From the NCBI RefSeq assembly GCF_006874475.1, contig NZ_VIRM01000014.1, forward strand, positions 89,465 through 153,464: DNA of 64,000 nt. The letters are read 5' to 3'. The position numbers and the translations under genes were made by a program. Position 1 is the stretch's first letter, and every line of letters starts with the position of its first letter. The notes below the pieces were generated by a model that saw only the letters and a program-made list of their open reading frames with translations, ran no database searches and was not told the origin of the DNA. This stretch comes from Microbispora hainanensis (GTDB lineage: Bacteria; Actinomycetota; Actinomycetes; Streptosporangiales; Streptosporangiaceae). Below are positions 22,345 through 30,534 of this stretch, in pieces.

Positions 22345-23565
22345 ATGATCACCCGCATCGAGATCGACGGCTTCAAGTCCTTCGAGAACTTCGCGCTCGA
22401 TTTGCCGCCTTTCCTCGTGCTCATCGGCACCAACGCCAGCGGCAAGTCGAACCTCCTCGATGCGCTGACGTTCGTCGCGACGGCAGGGACCCGCGGCGTG
22501 GACGCCGCAGTGTCGGAAGTACGGGGCGACGCGCGGGGACTTTTCCGCAAGCGTGGCGACGGCAGCCGCGTCGACCGGATGCGTTTCGCGCTGGAACTCC
22601 TTCTCCCGGCGCGAGGCTCTTCGCTGAGCAGCCGCTGGCGTTGGGAGGTGTGCTTCGCGTGGGCGGTGCCCGAAGGGGAGCTCGAAGGGATCACGATCGA
22701 GACGCAGCGACTCGTCTCCTTGTCGTCACCCGGACGGGTCATCCCCTCGATGGAGCACGAGTGGGTCGTATCGGGCAGAAGATCCGCACTGCAGTACTTT
22801 CCCAGCTCTCCGAAGGCGGACTGGCAGGTCGTCAGCGATATCGAGCACGAGTTGGCGCAGGTCAGATCCCTGCATTTGGAAGCGGGCTCCCTACGTGGGG
22901 CGAGTGAGCTCGGCGGACCCCGTCGTATGGACTCCACTGGCCGGAACCTGCCGAACTACCTGAGATTTCTGGCGCGTGAGACGGCTTCGGAGAACAGGCC
23001 GCTCGGCGTGGTCGGCGAGATCAAGATGCACCTCGTCGGACTGGTGAGAGAGATCAGCGATTTCGAGATCGTCGAGGACAAGCGCCGCAGGGACGTCAGG
23101 CTCGAGTTCGCCTCGCCCTACGACCGGGGGTTGGACGCAGAGTTCGCGTCCGACGGAACGCTGCGCATGCTGGCGATCCTGGCCGCGTTGCACGACGACG
23201 GAACCGCGGTGATCGAGGAGCCGGAGAACGGCGTCTTCCCGGAGAGACTCCGTCAGTTGCTCGGTCTCGCCCGGGAGCTGGTCACGGGCGAAGACGAAGC
23301 CGTGACGTCCGGCCCGGGCCGGCCTCTGCAACGGCAGGCCCTGTTCACCAGTCACTCTCCGGTGGTGCTTGACGCGGTACCGCGGGAGAACATCGCCTTC
23401 CTCGACATGACGACCATCCTGGAGGGCGCTGTCGCCAGCCGTGTAAGCCGGGTGCGACGGCTGCGCGAAGATGACGGCGCGGTACGCGGGGACGGCGAGC
23501 GATGGCCGCGGGTCACGGACTCCGAGCTCGACAGGTTCCGGGCCGGGGTGGAGGAACCGGTCTGA
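22345..23565 (+). CDS. OLD/AAA-like ATPase of a putative two-gene defence module
   Basis: 406 residues from ATG 22345, behind a strong GAGAGGAGGGG site. The Walker A is GTNASGKSN (28-36), the Walker B/D-loop VIEEPENGVF (about 290) and the switch His SHSP (about 336). This is the ABC-type ATPase layout of COG4637/AAA_21 proteins, related to OLD, AriA (PARIS) and the AbiL ATPase. The partner gene starts on its stop (TGATG). Third codon positions are visibly richer in A/T than in gatA or gatB. Sitting inside the gatCAB operon suggests insertion by horizontal transfer. Role as sensor or regulator of the nuclease partner is inferred. Confidence 0.85.
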   Translation: MITRIEIDGFKSFENFALDLPPFLVLIGTNASGKSNLLDALTFVATAGTRGVDAAVSEVRGDARGLFRKRGDGSRVDRMRFALELLLPARGSSLSSRWRWEVCFAWAVPEGELEGITIETQRLVSLSSPGRVIPSMEHEWVVSGRRSALQYFPSSPKADWQVVSDIEHELAQVRSLHLEAGSLRGASELGGPRRMDSTGRNLPNYLRFLARETASENRPLGVVGEIKMHLVGLVREISDFEIVEDKRRRDVRLEFASPYDRGLDAEFASDGTLRMLAILAALHDDGTAVIEEPENGVFPERLRQLLGLARELVTGEDEAVTSGPGRPLQRQALFTSHSPVVLDAVPRENIAFLDMTTILEGAVASRVSRVRRLREDDGAVRGDGERWPRVTDSELDRFRAGVEEPV

Positions 23566-24199
23566 TGCGGAGCCTCAGCTGCGTCCTGATCAGGGAGGGA
23601 CCGTCGGACGACTGGTTCCTGCCGATCCTGCTGCGCCGGGCCCTGGAGGACCTCGTGATCGAGTCCTTCCCGGCCTGCAGGGAGGTGCAGGAGGTACGCA
23701 GCCTGCCGAAGGCGGGCAACCAAAGTCTGAGCCGGTGCTCAGAGCCCTGGATCGGGAACGGGGAACGTTCGACGTGGTCCTTTATCACCATGACGGAGCT
23801 CCACCGGCCAAGTCGGGTCCTGTGCTGGAACGCATGCGGCAGACTTGGCAGGCGAGTGACTTCGAGGAGCCGCTGGTGGCCGTTGTGCCGATGAGGGAGA
23901 CGGAGGCCTGGGTGCTCGCCGACGCGGCGGCCCTCGTGAGGGTGCTCAACGTGCGTAGGCTTGATCGGTCGGTCGTGACTGGGCCGGAAGTGGAGTCCTG
24001 CCGCAACCCGAAGGCGGTTATTGACGCGCTGCTCGCGGGGGCCGGTCTCAATCCGAACGGGAACGGCGTGCTCCAGAACTTCTATGTGTCGGTGGCGGAG
24101 ACCGCCGGCATCGCTGAACTGCGGAAGGTGGCCGCCTTCCAGCAATGGTGGAATGACATGATCGAAGCATTGGAAGGACTGGGTTACCAGCATGGCTGA
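23565..24199 (+). pseudogene. DUF4276/TOPRIM-like partner of the ATPase, frameshifted
   Basis: ATG 23565 overlaps the ATPase stop by one base. The first about 53 residues (MRSLSCVLIREGPSDDWF..., acidic TOPRIM-type Glu at 11) are in one frame. From about 23723 the protein continues in the -1 frame with SEPVLRALDRERGTFDVVLY, HHDG, VPMRETEAWVLAD and NPKAVIDALL, ending at TGA 24197-24199. Rejoined, it is about 211 residues and looks like DUF4276 (RloB/AbiL-type, TOPRIM-like). As given, the first frame stops at 23894 after 109 residues. A one-base deletion, a sequencing error or programmed -1 shifting near AACCAAAG (23718-23725) could each explain it. gatB starts within its last 8 bases. Confidence 0.72.
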
Positions 24200-25700
24200 T
24201 ACCGCGACGCTCATGCCGTACGACGAGGCGCTGGAGCGCTTCGAGCCGGTGCTGGGGCTGGAGACGCACGTCGAGCTGGGCACCGAATCGAAGATGTTCT
24301 GCGGCTGCCCGACGGCCTTCGGCGCGCCGCCGAACACGCAGGTCTGCCCGGTGTGCCTGGCGCTGCCCGGCTCGCTGCCGACGGCCAACGAGAAGGCGAT
24401 CGAGTCGACGATCCGGATCGGCCTCGCGCTCAACTGCACCATCGCCAAGTGGTGCAGGTTCGCCCGGAAGAACTACTTCTATCCGGACATGCCGAAGAAC
24501 TACCAGATCAGCCAGTACGACGAGCCGCTGTGCACGGACGGCTACCTGGACGTCGAGGTGGACGGGAAGATCGTCCGCGTGGAGATCGAGCGGGTGCACC
24601 TGGAGGAGGACACCGGCAAGTCCACCCACGTGGGCGGCGCGACCGGGCGGATCCACGGCGCCGACTACTCGATCGTCGACTACAACCGCGCCGGCATCCC
24701 GCTCGTGGAGATCGTGACCAAGCCGATCGCCGGCACCGACCGGCTCGCCCCCGAGGTCGCCCGCGCGTACGTCACCGAGCTGCGCGAGGTGATGCGCTCG
24801 CTCGGCGTGTCCGACGTGCGGATGGAGCAGGGCTCGCTGCGCTGCGACGTGAACGTCTCGCTGATGCCGCGCGGCTCGTCGGAGTGGGGCACCCGTACGG
24901 AGACCAAGAACGTCAACTCGCTGCGCAGCGTCGAGCGGGCGGTGCGGGGCGAGATCGAGCGCCAGGCGGCCATCCTCGCCGAGGGCGGCCGGATCGTGCA
25001 GGAGACCCGTCACTTCCACGAGGACACCGGCCAGACGACCTCCGGGCGGTCGAAGGAGGAGGCGCAGGACTACCGCTACTTCCCCGAGCCCGACCTGCTG
25101 CCGATGGCGCCCGACCCGGCCTGGGTCGAGTCGCTGAAGGCGGCGCTGCCCGAGCTTCCGTCGGCGCGGCGCAAGCGGCTCCAGCAGGAGTGGGGCGTGT
25201 CCGACCTGGACATGGCCGCCATGCACAACGCCGACGCGATCGACCTGGTCGAGGCGACGGTGGCCGCGGGCGCTCCCGCCGCCGACGCGCGCAAGTGGTG
25301 GATGGGCGAGCTGGCCCGGCGGGCCAACGAGTCGGCGACGGCGCTCGCCGACCTGCCGATCACCCCGGCGCAGGTCGCCCGGGTGACCGAGCTGGTCGCC
25401 TCCGGTGCGCTGAACGACAAGCTGGCCCGCCAGGTGCTGGAGGGCGTGCTCGCCGGCGAGGGCGGCCCGGACGAGGTCGTGGCCAAGCGCGGGCTCCAGG
25501 TCGTCAGCGACGAGGGTGAGCTCTCGGCGATCATCGACCAGGTGCTGGCCGACAACGCCGACGCCGCAGAGAAGGTGCGCGGCGGAAAGATCGCCGCCGT
25601 GGGCGCGCTGGTCGGCGGCGTGATGAAGGCCAGCCGGGGCAAGGCGGACGCGGGCCGGGCCCGCGAGCTGATCCTGGAGAAGCTGGGCGTCCAGGGCTGA
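24192..25700 (+). CDS. gatB: Asp-tRNA(Asn)/Glu-tRNA(Gln) amidotransferase subunit B
   Basis: 502 residues from ATG 24192. GatB binds the misacylated tRNA and carries the kinase-like site that activates the aminoacyl group. It has the expected [18 protein letters not shown] opening (zinc Cys pair with CPVCL), the tRNA-binding [15 protein letters not shown] and the C-terminal YqeY-like tail. Its start lies inside the end of the DUF4276-like gene (8-bp overlap), so its translation may be coupled to the accessory pair. It is followed by a tandem array and a hairpin terminator. Confidence 0.97.
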   Translation: MADTATLMPYDEALERFEPVLGLETHVELGTESKMFCGCPTAFGAPPNTQVCPVCLALPGSLPTANEKAIESTIRIGLALNCTIAKWCRFARKNYFYPDMPKNYQISQYDEPLCTDGYLDVEVDGKIVRVEIERVHLEEDTGKSTHVGGATGRIHGADYSIVDYNRAGIPLVEIVTKPIAGTDRLAPEVARAYVTELREVMRSLGVSDVRMEQGSLRCDVNVSLMPRGSSEWGTRTETKNVNSLRSVERAVRGEIERQAAILAEGGRIVQETRHFHEDTGQTTSGRSKEEAQDYRYFPEPDLLPMAPDPAWVESLKAALPELPSARRKRLQQEWGVSDLDMAAMHNADAIDLVEATVAAGAPAADARKWWMGELARRANESATALADLPITPAQVARVTELVASGALNDKLARQVLEGVLAGEGGPDEVVAKRGLQVVSDEGELSAIIDQVLADNADAAEKVRGGKIAAVGALVGGVMKASRGKADAGRARELILEKLGVQG

Positions 25701-25830
25701 GCACCCGGTCCTGAGAACCCGTGCCCTGAGAACCCGCGCCCTGAGAACCCGTGCCCTGAGAACCCGTGCCCTGAGAACCCGTGTCCTGAGAACCCGTGTC
25801 CTGAGAACCCGTGTCCTGAGAGCAGCGCTC
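25697..25830 (+). repeat. 15-bp tandem array starting at the gatB stop
   Basis: A 14-bp unit that includes the stop (CTGAGCACCCGGTC) is followed by seven 15-bp units of CTGAGAACCCGTGCC or close variants (CGCGCC, CGTGTC) and a degenerate CTGAGAGCAGCGCTC. Each unit carries a TGA. The next 40 bases lead into the terminator. Confidence 0.9.
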
Positions 25831-25870
25831 TGAGGACACGCCTCGGCGGGGGTCCCACGGCAAGGCGAGA

Positions 25871-25904
25871 ACGGCCGGCCGCGCGGTTCCGCGTGGCCGG
25901 CCGT
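25871..25904 (+). terminator. Terminator of the gat operon
   Basis: ACGGCCGGCC pairs with GGCCGGCCGT; inner pairs extend the stem to about 14 bp around a 6-nt loop, followed by a short CTTTCC run. Confidence 0.7.
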
Positions 25905-26064
25905 CGGCCTTTCCCGACCCGCTTCGATTTGTTCCGGTTTGTTCCGAACAGTGCTGCCGGTGAAAGCGATGTCGGTGAAAAATCGCGTCTTGTGCACGGA
26001 AAGCGACCTTTCCGGCGAGCGCGGAAGGTGTTGCTCAGGGACATATCCAGCGGAGGCCGTTTAG

Positions 26065-26086
26065 GGTTAACTGATCGCAGTTGACC
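26065..26086. promoter_or_regulatory. Near-palindrome upstream of the VanW-like gene
   Basis: GGTTAACT-GATCGC-AGTTGACC (one mismatch between arms) lies 22 bp before the start codon and overlaps a TTAGGGTTAA stretch that could hold the -10. The gap also contains TGTTC-C-GAACA (25940-25950) and a small GGAAAG/CTTTCC hairpin (25998-26013). Candidate operators; no known regulator assigned. Confidence 0.4.
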
Positions 26087-26108
26087 TTGAGCTGGAGGAG
26101 ACCGAGGC

Positions 26109-28076
26109 GTGCGCAACGCCGGAGCGTCCGTCGATCCGCCCACGGATCCGTCCGGGGCGGCGTCCGCTCCTCCGCACAAACATCCGGTGCGCCGCGTCAC
26201 CTCGCTGCCCCGCGGGGTCTCGGCCCTCCCCCAAGGGGTGTCGGCCGACATCTTCGCCGGATCTCCCGCTCCCGCCGCTCCGGCCGCCAAGCCGTCCGGT
26301 GGCGGGAGCATCCCGCCGCCGGCTCAGCCGGTCGAGCCCTGGCGGGTGCCGGAGCGCCCGGCGCGTGAGGAACCCGCCGTCGTCCCGTCGCTGGATCCCG
26401 ACGACCTCTACGACCCCGTCCCGCAGGGCCGTACGCTCCGCCGTGCGCTGATCGGCCTGGCGGCGTTGCTCCTGTTGCTCTATCTCGTGCCGGCCGTCTT
26501 CATGGCGGGGAAGGTGCTGCCCGGCACGACCGTGCTCGGCGTGGACATCGGCGGGCAGAGCAGGGCAGACGCCGTCGCCACCTTGCGCGAACGCCTGTAC
26601 GCGCAGGCAAGGACGCCGGTGATCGTACGGCAGGGCACGCGGCGGCTGACCGTGGACCCGCAGCAGGCCGGTCTGATGCTCGACGCCGAGGCCACGGTGC
26701 GGGCCGCGCCGGGCGGCTTTCCCAACCCCCTGGAGGTGTGGAACGCGCTGACCGGCACCCGAGAGGTGAAGCCCGTCGTGTCGGTGGACCGCCGCAAACT
26801 CGACGAGGCGGTGGCCAGGTTCGTCGCCGCGCCGCTGGAACACCCGGGGCGCGAGGGCGACGTCTCGTTCGAGGGGGTCACCCCGGTCCCGATCTATCCG
26901 CGGGTCGGCCGCGTCATCGACAGGAAGGCGACGGCCGACCAGATCGTCCGGGGATATCTCGACCCCGTGGCCGTCATCGTGGTGCCCACGTCGCGGGATC
27001 TGCCGCACATCACCCGGGCCGAGGTGCGGCGCGCCCTGCAGTGGGCGAGACGTGCGGTGGCCGCGCCGCTCACGCTGACCAACGGAGCCGCATCCGTCAG
27101 CCTGTCACCGGCCACACTGGCGCGATACCTCACGTTCGCGCCCGACGGGGCGGTCCTGCGGCCGCACTTCGACGCCGTGGCGGCGATCGCGGGCGTCGAG
27201 CCCACGCTGGTCGGCCCCTCGCGGGTGGCCCGCGACGCCGCCTTCACGGTCAAGGACGGCCGGCCGGTCCTGGTGCCCGGCAGGCCGGGCGACCGGGTGG
27301 ACACCGATCGTCTCGCCGCCGACGCGCTGGCCGCCCTCGACGGCCGCGACCGTACGGTGGCCGTGTCGGTCGTGAACGGCCCGCCACGGATCACCGACGA
27401 CGCGGCGCAGCGGATGGGAATCCGGGAGGAGATCGGCCGTTTCACCACCTCCTACGCTTGCTGTCCCCAGAGCGCGGGCAACATCCGCACCGCCGCCGCG
27501 CTCCTCGACGGCCGCCTCGTGGCGCCGGGGGAGACGTTCTCGTTCAACGAGGTCGTCGGCCCGCGCACCGCGGCCGCGGGGTTCGACGGCATCGGCCCCA
27601 CCATGATCCGCGGCCGGGCCGGCACGGAGGCGGCGGGGATGACCCAGGCCGCGACCACCCTGCTGAACGCCGTGATCCGCGCCGGGCTCCGGCTCGGCGA
27701 GCACACCCCGCCCGACGTCCACGCCTCCCAGCTGCCGATCGGCACCGAGGCCGCCGTCTCCTTCCCCGGCCCCGACCTGCGCTGGAGGAACGACTCGCAA
27801 TACGGCGTGCTCGTCCATGCGTCCACGAGCGGCACCTCGCTGACCGTGACGCTGTGGAGCACCAAGCGGTACGACGTGGACGTGCAGGAACCGGTCGTCG
27901 GGCAGCGGGTCGAGCTGCCCGCCGTGACCGGTCAGGGGCCGGGCTGCGTGACGACACAGGGGCAGCCCGGTTTCACCGCCGCCGTGACGCGGGTGCTGCG
28001 GCAGAACGGCGAGGTGGTCTCCCGGCAGACCTTCCGCACCTCCTACCACGCCCAGGCCGCGGTCATCTGCCGCTGA
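26109..28076 (+). CDS. VanW-family protein with peptidoglycan-binding-type domain
   Basis: 655 residues from GTG 26109, with GGAGGAG at 26094-26100. The N-terminal 110 residues are cytosolic and Pro/Ala-rich. One membrane segment follows (LIGLAALLLLLYLVPAVFMA, about residue 120-140). Extracellular domains come next: two PG_binding_4-like (YoaR-type) repeats, the first starting VLPGTTVLGVDIGGQ, then a C-terminal VanW domain with TSYACC, LLDGRLVAPGETFSFNEVVG and GMTQAATTLLNA. This matches envelope proteins annotated as vancomycin resistance protein VanW; a role in glycopeptide resistance is not shown. The gene stands alone in its operon and ends in a tandem array. Confidence 0.9.
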   Translation: MRNAGASVDPPTDPSGAASAPPHKHPVRRVTSLPRGVSALPQGVSADIFAGSPAPAAPAAKPSGGGSIPPPAQPVEPWRVPERPAREEPAVVPSLDPDDLYDPVPQGRTLRRALIGLAALLLLLYLVPAVFMAGKVLPGTTVLGVDIGGQSRADAVATLRERLYAQARTPVIVRQGTRRLTVDPQQAGLMLDAEATVRAAPGGFPNPLEVWNALTGTREVKPVVSVDRRKLDEAVARFVAAPLEHPGREGDVSFEGVTPVPIYPRVGRVIDRKATADQIVRGYLDPVAVIVVPTSRDLPHITRAEVRRALQWARRAVAAPLTLTNGAASVSLSPATLARYLTFAPDGAVLRPHFDAVAAIAGVEPTLVGPSRVARDAAFTVKDGRPVLVPGRPGDRVDTDRLAADALAALDGRDRTVAVSVVNGPPRITDDAAQRMGIREEIGRFTTSYACCPQSAGNIRTAAALLDGRLVAPGETFSFNEVVGPRTAAAGFDGIGPTMIRGRAGTEAAGMTQAATTLLNAVIRAGLRLGEHTPPDVHASQLPIGTEAAVSFPGPDLRWRNDSQYGVLVHASTSGTSLTVTLWSTKRYDVDVQEPVVGQRVELPAVTGQGPGCVTTQGQPGFTAAVTRVLRQNGEVVSRQTFRTSYHAQAAVICR

Positions 28077-28192
28077 CCAGGAGGCGCTGACCACGAGGCG
28101 TGATCACGAGGTGCCTGATTGCGGGGCGCTGACCACGGGGCGCTGATCAGTGCCGATCGATCAGTGCCGATCGATCAGTGCCGATCGGTCAG
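28071..28192. repeat. Two adjacent 14-bp tandem arrays between convergent genes
   Basis: Array A starts on the last codons of the VanW-like gene: CGCTGACCAGGAGG, CGCTGACCACGAGG and four more 10-15 bp variants, to 28150. Array B follows: TGCCGATCGATCAG twice and TGCCGATCGGTCAG once (28151-28192). The end of array B contains the stop codon of the minus-strand dehydrogenase gene. Confidence 0.85.
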
Positions 28193-29346
28193 GGGGAGGG
28201 CCGCACCACCAGGATCCGGTCGTCGCCGTCCCTGGGGGAGCCGCGCCCGTCCCGGTTGCTGGTGCCCACCCACAGCGTGCCGTCGGACGCGGTGGCCACC
28301 GCGCGCAGCCTGCCGTACTCGCCGCTGTAGAGCGCGGCGGGGCGCCCGGCGCGGCCCGAGGCGTCCACCGGCACACGCCACAGGCGCTCGCCGCGCAGTG
28401 CCGCGGCCCACAGCGCCCCCGAGGCGTACGCGAGGCCGGACGGCGACGCTTCGTCGGTCGACCAGGTGAGCAGGGGATCGGTGTATCCGGACCGGCGGCC
28501 CACCCCCTCGACCTCCGGCCAGCCGTAGTTGCCGCCCTTCTCGATGAGGTTGATCTCGTCGTAGGTGTTCTGGCCGAACTCGGTGGCGTACATGTGCCCC
28601 CGGTCGTCCCAGGCCATGCCCTGCACGTTGCGGTGCCCATAGGTCCACACGAGGGTCCCGAAGGGGTTGCCCGGGGCGGGCCGGCCGTCCGCCGTCATGC
28701 GCAGGATCTTGCCGCCGAGCGAGTTCCTGTCCTGGGCCATGCCGCGTTCGCCGGTCTCCCCGGTCGAGGCGTACAGGTAGCCGTCGGGGCCGAAGGCGAG
28801 GCGGCCCCCGTTGTGGATGGCCCCCTTCGGGATGCCGCTGACGATCACCTTCCGGTCGGAGAGCCGCCCGTCATAGCGGTAGCGGACGATCCGGTTGTCG
28901 TCCTGGGCGGTGAAGTAGACGAAGACGTAGTGGTCGTCGGCGTAGCGGGGCGAGACGGCCACGCCCAGCAGGCCGCCCTCGCCGCTGGCGGCCACCCCCT
29001 CGATCACGCCGGCCTCGTGGACCTGGCCGCCCGGGGTGACCCGCAGCAGCCGCGCCGACTCGCGTTCGGTCACCAGCGCGTCGCCGCCGGGCAGGAACGC
29101 GATCGCCCAGGGCACGCTCAGGCCGGTGACCAGCGTGCGCGGCGCGGCCGGGGCGACGCTCGTCTCACCGCCGCCCGGAGTCGCACCCTCGCCACCGCCT
29201 GCGGCAGCGGCGCCCGTGTCGTCGCTCGCGGCGGACAGCGGCGGGGGAGTCCTGCCCCCGCCCTCCTCGCCCGGCGCACACGCCGCGGTCGCCGTCAGAA
29301 GGGCCGCCCCCAGCAGCGCCGCGCCCACCCCGTGCCTGTTCGCCAT
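28189..29346 (-). CDS. PQQ-type sugar (glucose/sorbosone) dehydrogenase, lipoprotein
   Basis: 385 residues from ATG 29346, chosen because GGAGG sits about 10 nt upstream; ATG 29373 lacks this. The N-terminus MANRHGVGAALLGAALLTATAAC is a lipoprotein signal with a Thr/Ala-rich lipobox. After a Gly/Pro-rich spacer comes a GSDH-type six-bladed propeller starting LVTGLSVPWAIAFLPGGDALV, with GAIHNGGRLAFGPDGYLYA and YGHRNVQGMAWD. Family members oxidise sugars with PQQ or, in some, bind no cofactor; the actual substrate is unknown. The 3' end lies in tandem array B. It is divergent from the 2-hydroxyacid dehydrogenase gene. Confidence 0.9.
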   Translation of the reverse strand: MANRHGVGAALLGAALLTATAACAPGEEGGGRTPPPLSAASDDTGAAAAGGGEGATPGGGETSVAPAAPRTLVTGLSVPWAIAFLPGGDALVTERESARLLRVTPGGQVHEAGVIEGVAASGEGGLLGVAVSPRYADDHYVFVYFTAQDDNRIVRYRYDGRLSDRKVIVSGIPKGAIHNGGRLAFGPDGYLYASTGETGERGMAQDRNSLGGKILRMTADGRPAPGNPFGTLVWTYGHRNVQGMAWDDRGHMYATEFGQNTYDEINLIEKGGNYGWPEVEGVGRRSGYTDPLLTWSTDEASPSGLAYASGALWAAALRGERLWRVPVDASGRAGRPAALYSGEYGRLRAVATASDGTLWVGTSNRDGRGSPRDGDDRILVVRPSP

Positions 29347-29399
29347 CCCTGATGACCTCCTCATGCACCCCATACTCGCTGGCCGGGCCGATGGTTCCC

Positions 29400-29412
29400 T
29401 AGGTTTGTTCCT
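29400..29412 (+). promoter_or_regulatory. Leaderless -10 box TAGGTT
   Basis: TAGGTT (29400-29405) followed by exactly 7 nt before GTG 29413. No ribosome site is present. Divergent neighbour starts 66 bp away. Confidence 0.5.
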
Positions 29413-30345
29413 GTGAAGATCTGGGTCGCATCACAGGACATCGCCGACGCACTCACGGGGCTGCCCGAAGGACTCCCTGCCCTCGACTGCGTCGTGTACG
29501 ACGGGCGGACGCCGCTGCCCGGCCCGCCCGAGGACGTGGAGGTCTGGGTGCCTCCGCTGGTCCCGGTGCCGGACATTCCCGGACTCCTGGGCCGCATGAC
29601 CAGCCTCCGTCTGCTGCAGACCGTGACGGCGGGGGTCGAGCCCTACCTGCCGCACGTGCCGCCGAAGGCGGTCCTGTGCAACGCGCGCGGCGTCCACGAC
29701 GCGGGCACGGCCGAGTGGGCGGTGGGCGCGATGATCGCGATGCTGCGGGAGTTCCCCGATTTCGCGGCCGCCCAGGCCAGGCGGGAATGGACCTACCACC
29801 ACACCGGCGTCCTCGCCGACAGCACGGTGCTGATCGTCGGGTACGGCTCGATCGGCGAGGCGCTCGAACGCCGTCTGGCCGGATTCGAGGTGGACATCGT
29901 CCGGGTGGCGCGCACGGCCCGCGGCAACGTCCACGGCCATGTCCATGGTGAGGACGAACTGCCCGCGCTGCTGCCCGAAGCGGACGTGGTCGTGCTCCTG
30001 GTGCCCGCCACCCCGGGGACGGCCGGTCTCGTGGACGCCGGGTTCCTCGCCCGGATGAAGGACGGCGCGCTGCTGGTGAACGCCGCGCGCGGGTCGGTCG
30101 TGGACGCCGACGCGCTGCTGGCCGAGCTGCGGGCGGGCAGGCTGCGGGCGGCGCTCGACGTCACGCCCGTCGAGCCGCTGCCGTCCGACCACCCGCTGTG
30201 GACCGCGCCGGGGGTCTTCATCACCCCGCACATCGCCGGCAGCACGCCCGCTTCGGTGCGGCGTACGCGGAAGCTGGTGCGGGAACAGGTGATCCGTCAT
30301 CTGACGGGCCGTCCACTCGATAACATGATCACCGGGCATTACTGA
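29413..30345 (+). CDS. D-isomer-specific 2-hydroxyacid dehydrogenase
   Basis: 310 residues from GTG 29413. The NAD-binding Rossmann motif is VGYGSIGEAL (about 139-148). The catalytic Arg is in NAARGSVVDADAL, the Glu in ALDVTPVEPLP and the His in FITPHIAGS. It resembles the phosphoglycerate/glyoxylate-hydroxypyruvate reductase group, but lacks the extra serA domains; the substrate is unknown. It is divergent from the PQQ-type dehydrogenase and probably transcribed alone without a leader. Confidence 0.9.
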   Translation: MKIWVASQDIADALTGLPEGLPALDCVVYDGRTPLPGPPEDVEVWVPPLVPVPDIPGLLGRMTSLRLLQTVTAGVEPYLPHVPPKAVLCNARGVHDAGTAEWAVGAMIAMLREFPDFAAAQARREWTYHHTGVLADSTVLIVGYGSIGEALERRLAGFEVDIVRVARTARGNVHGHVHGEDELPALLPEADVVVLLVPATPGTAGLVDAGFLARMKDGALLVNAARGSVVDADALLAELRAGRLRAALDVTPVEPLPSDHPLWTAPGVFITPHIAGSTPASVRRTRKLVREQVIRHLTGRPLDNMITGHY

Positions 30346-30534
30346 CCGCTCCGTTAAGGATTCCGGAACGTGGCTGCCTCGTGACCTGGGGTGCGTACGG
30401 TGAAGCTCAGCGTGCGCGGCTGGTTATCAGATAGGTGACGACTCGCTCGTTGTCCCCCTCTCGATCAGCGGGAGTGCGCACACTGGCCATGTGACAGGGA
30501 GAGTAAAGCCGAGTCGAGAACGGGAGGGGCAGTG

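Noticed and set aside
20562..22937. 791-codon open frame antisense to gatC, gatA and the ATPase
   Set aside because: Antisense shadow; no recognisable motif or start signal.
22345..24199. Insertion sequence or integrase as carrier of the ATPase pair
   Set aside because: No transposase, terminal inverted repeats or direct repeats were found at either edge.
25697..25830. Possible CRISPR array (regular repeats)
   Set aside because: 15-bp units with no spacers and no cas genes; a simple tandem array.
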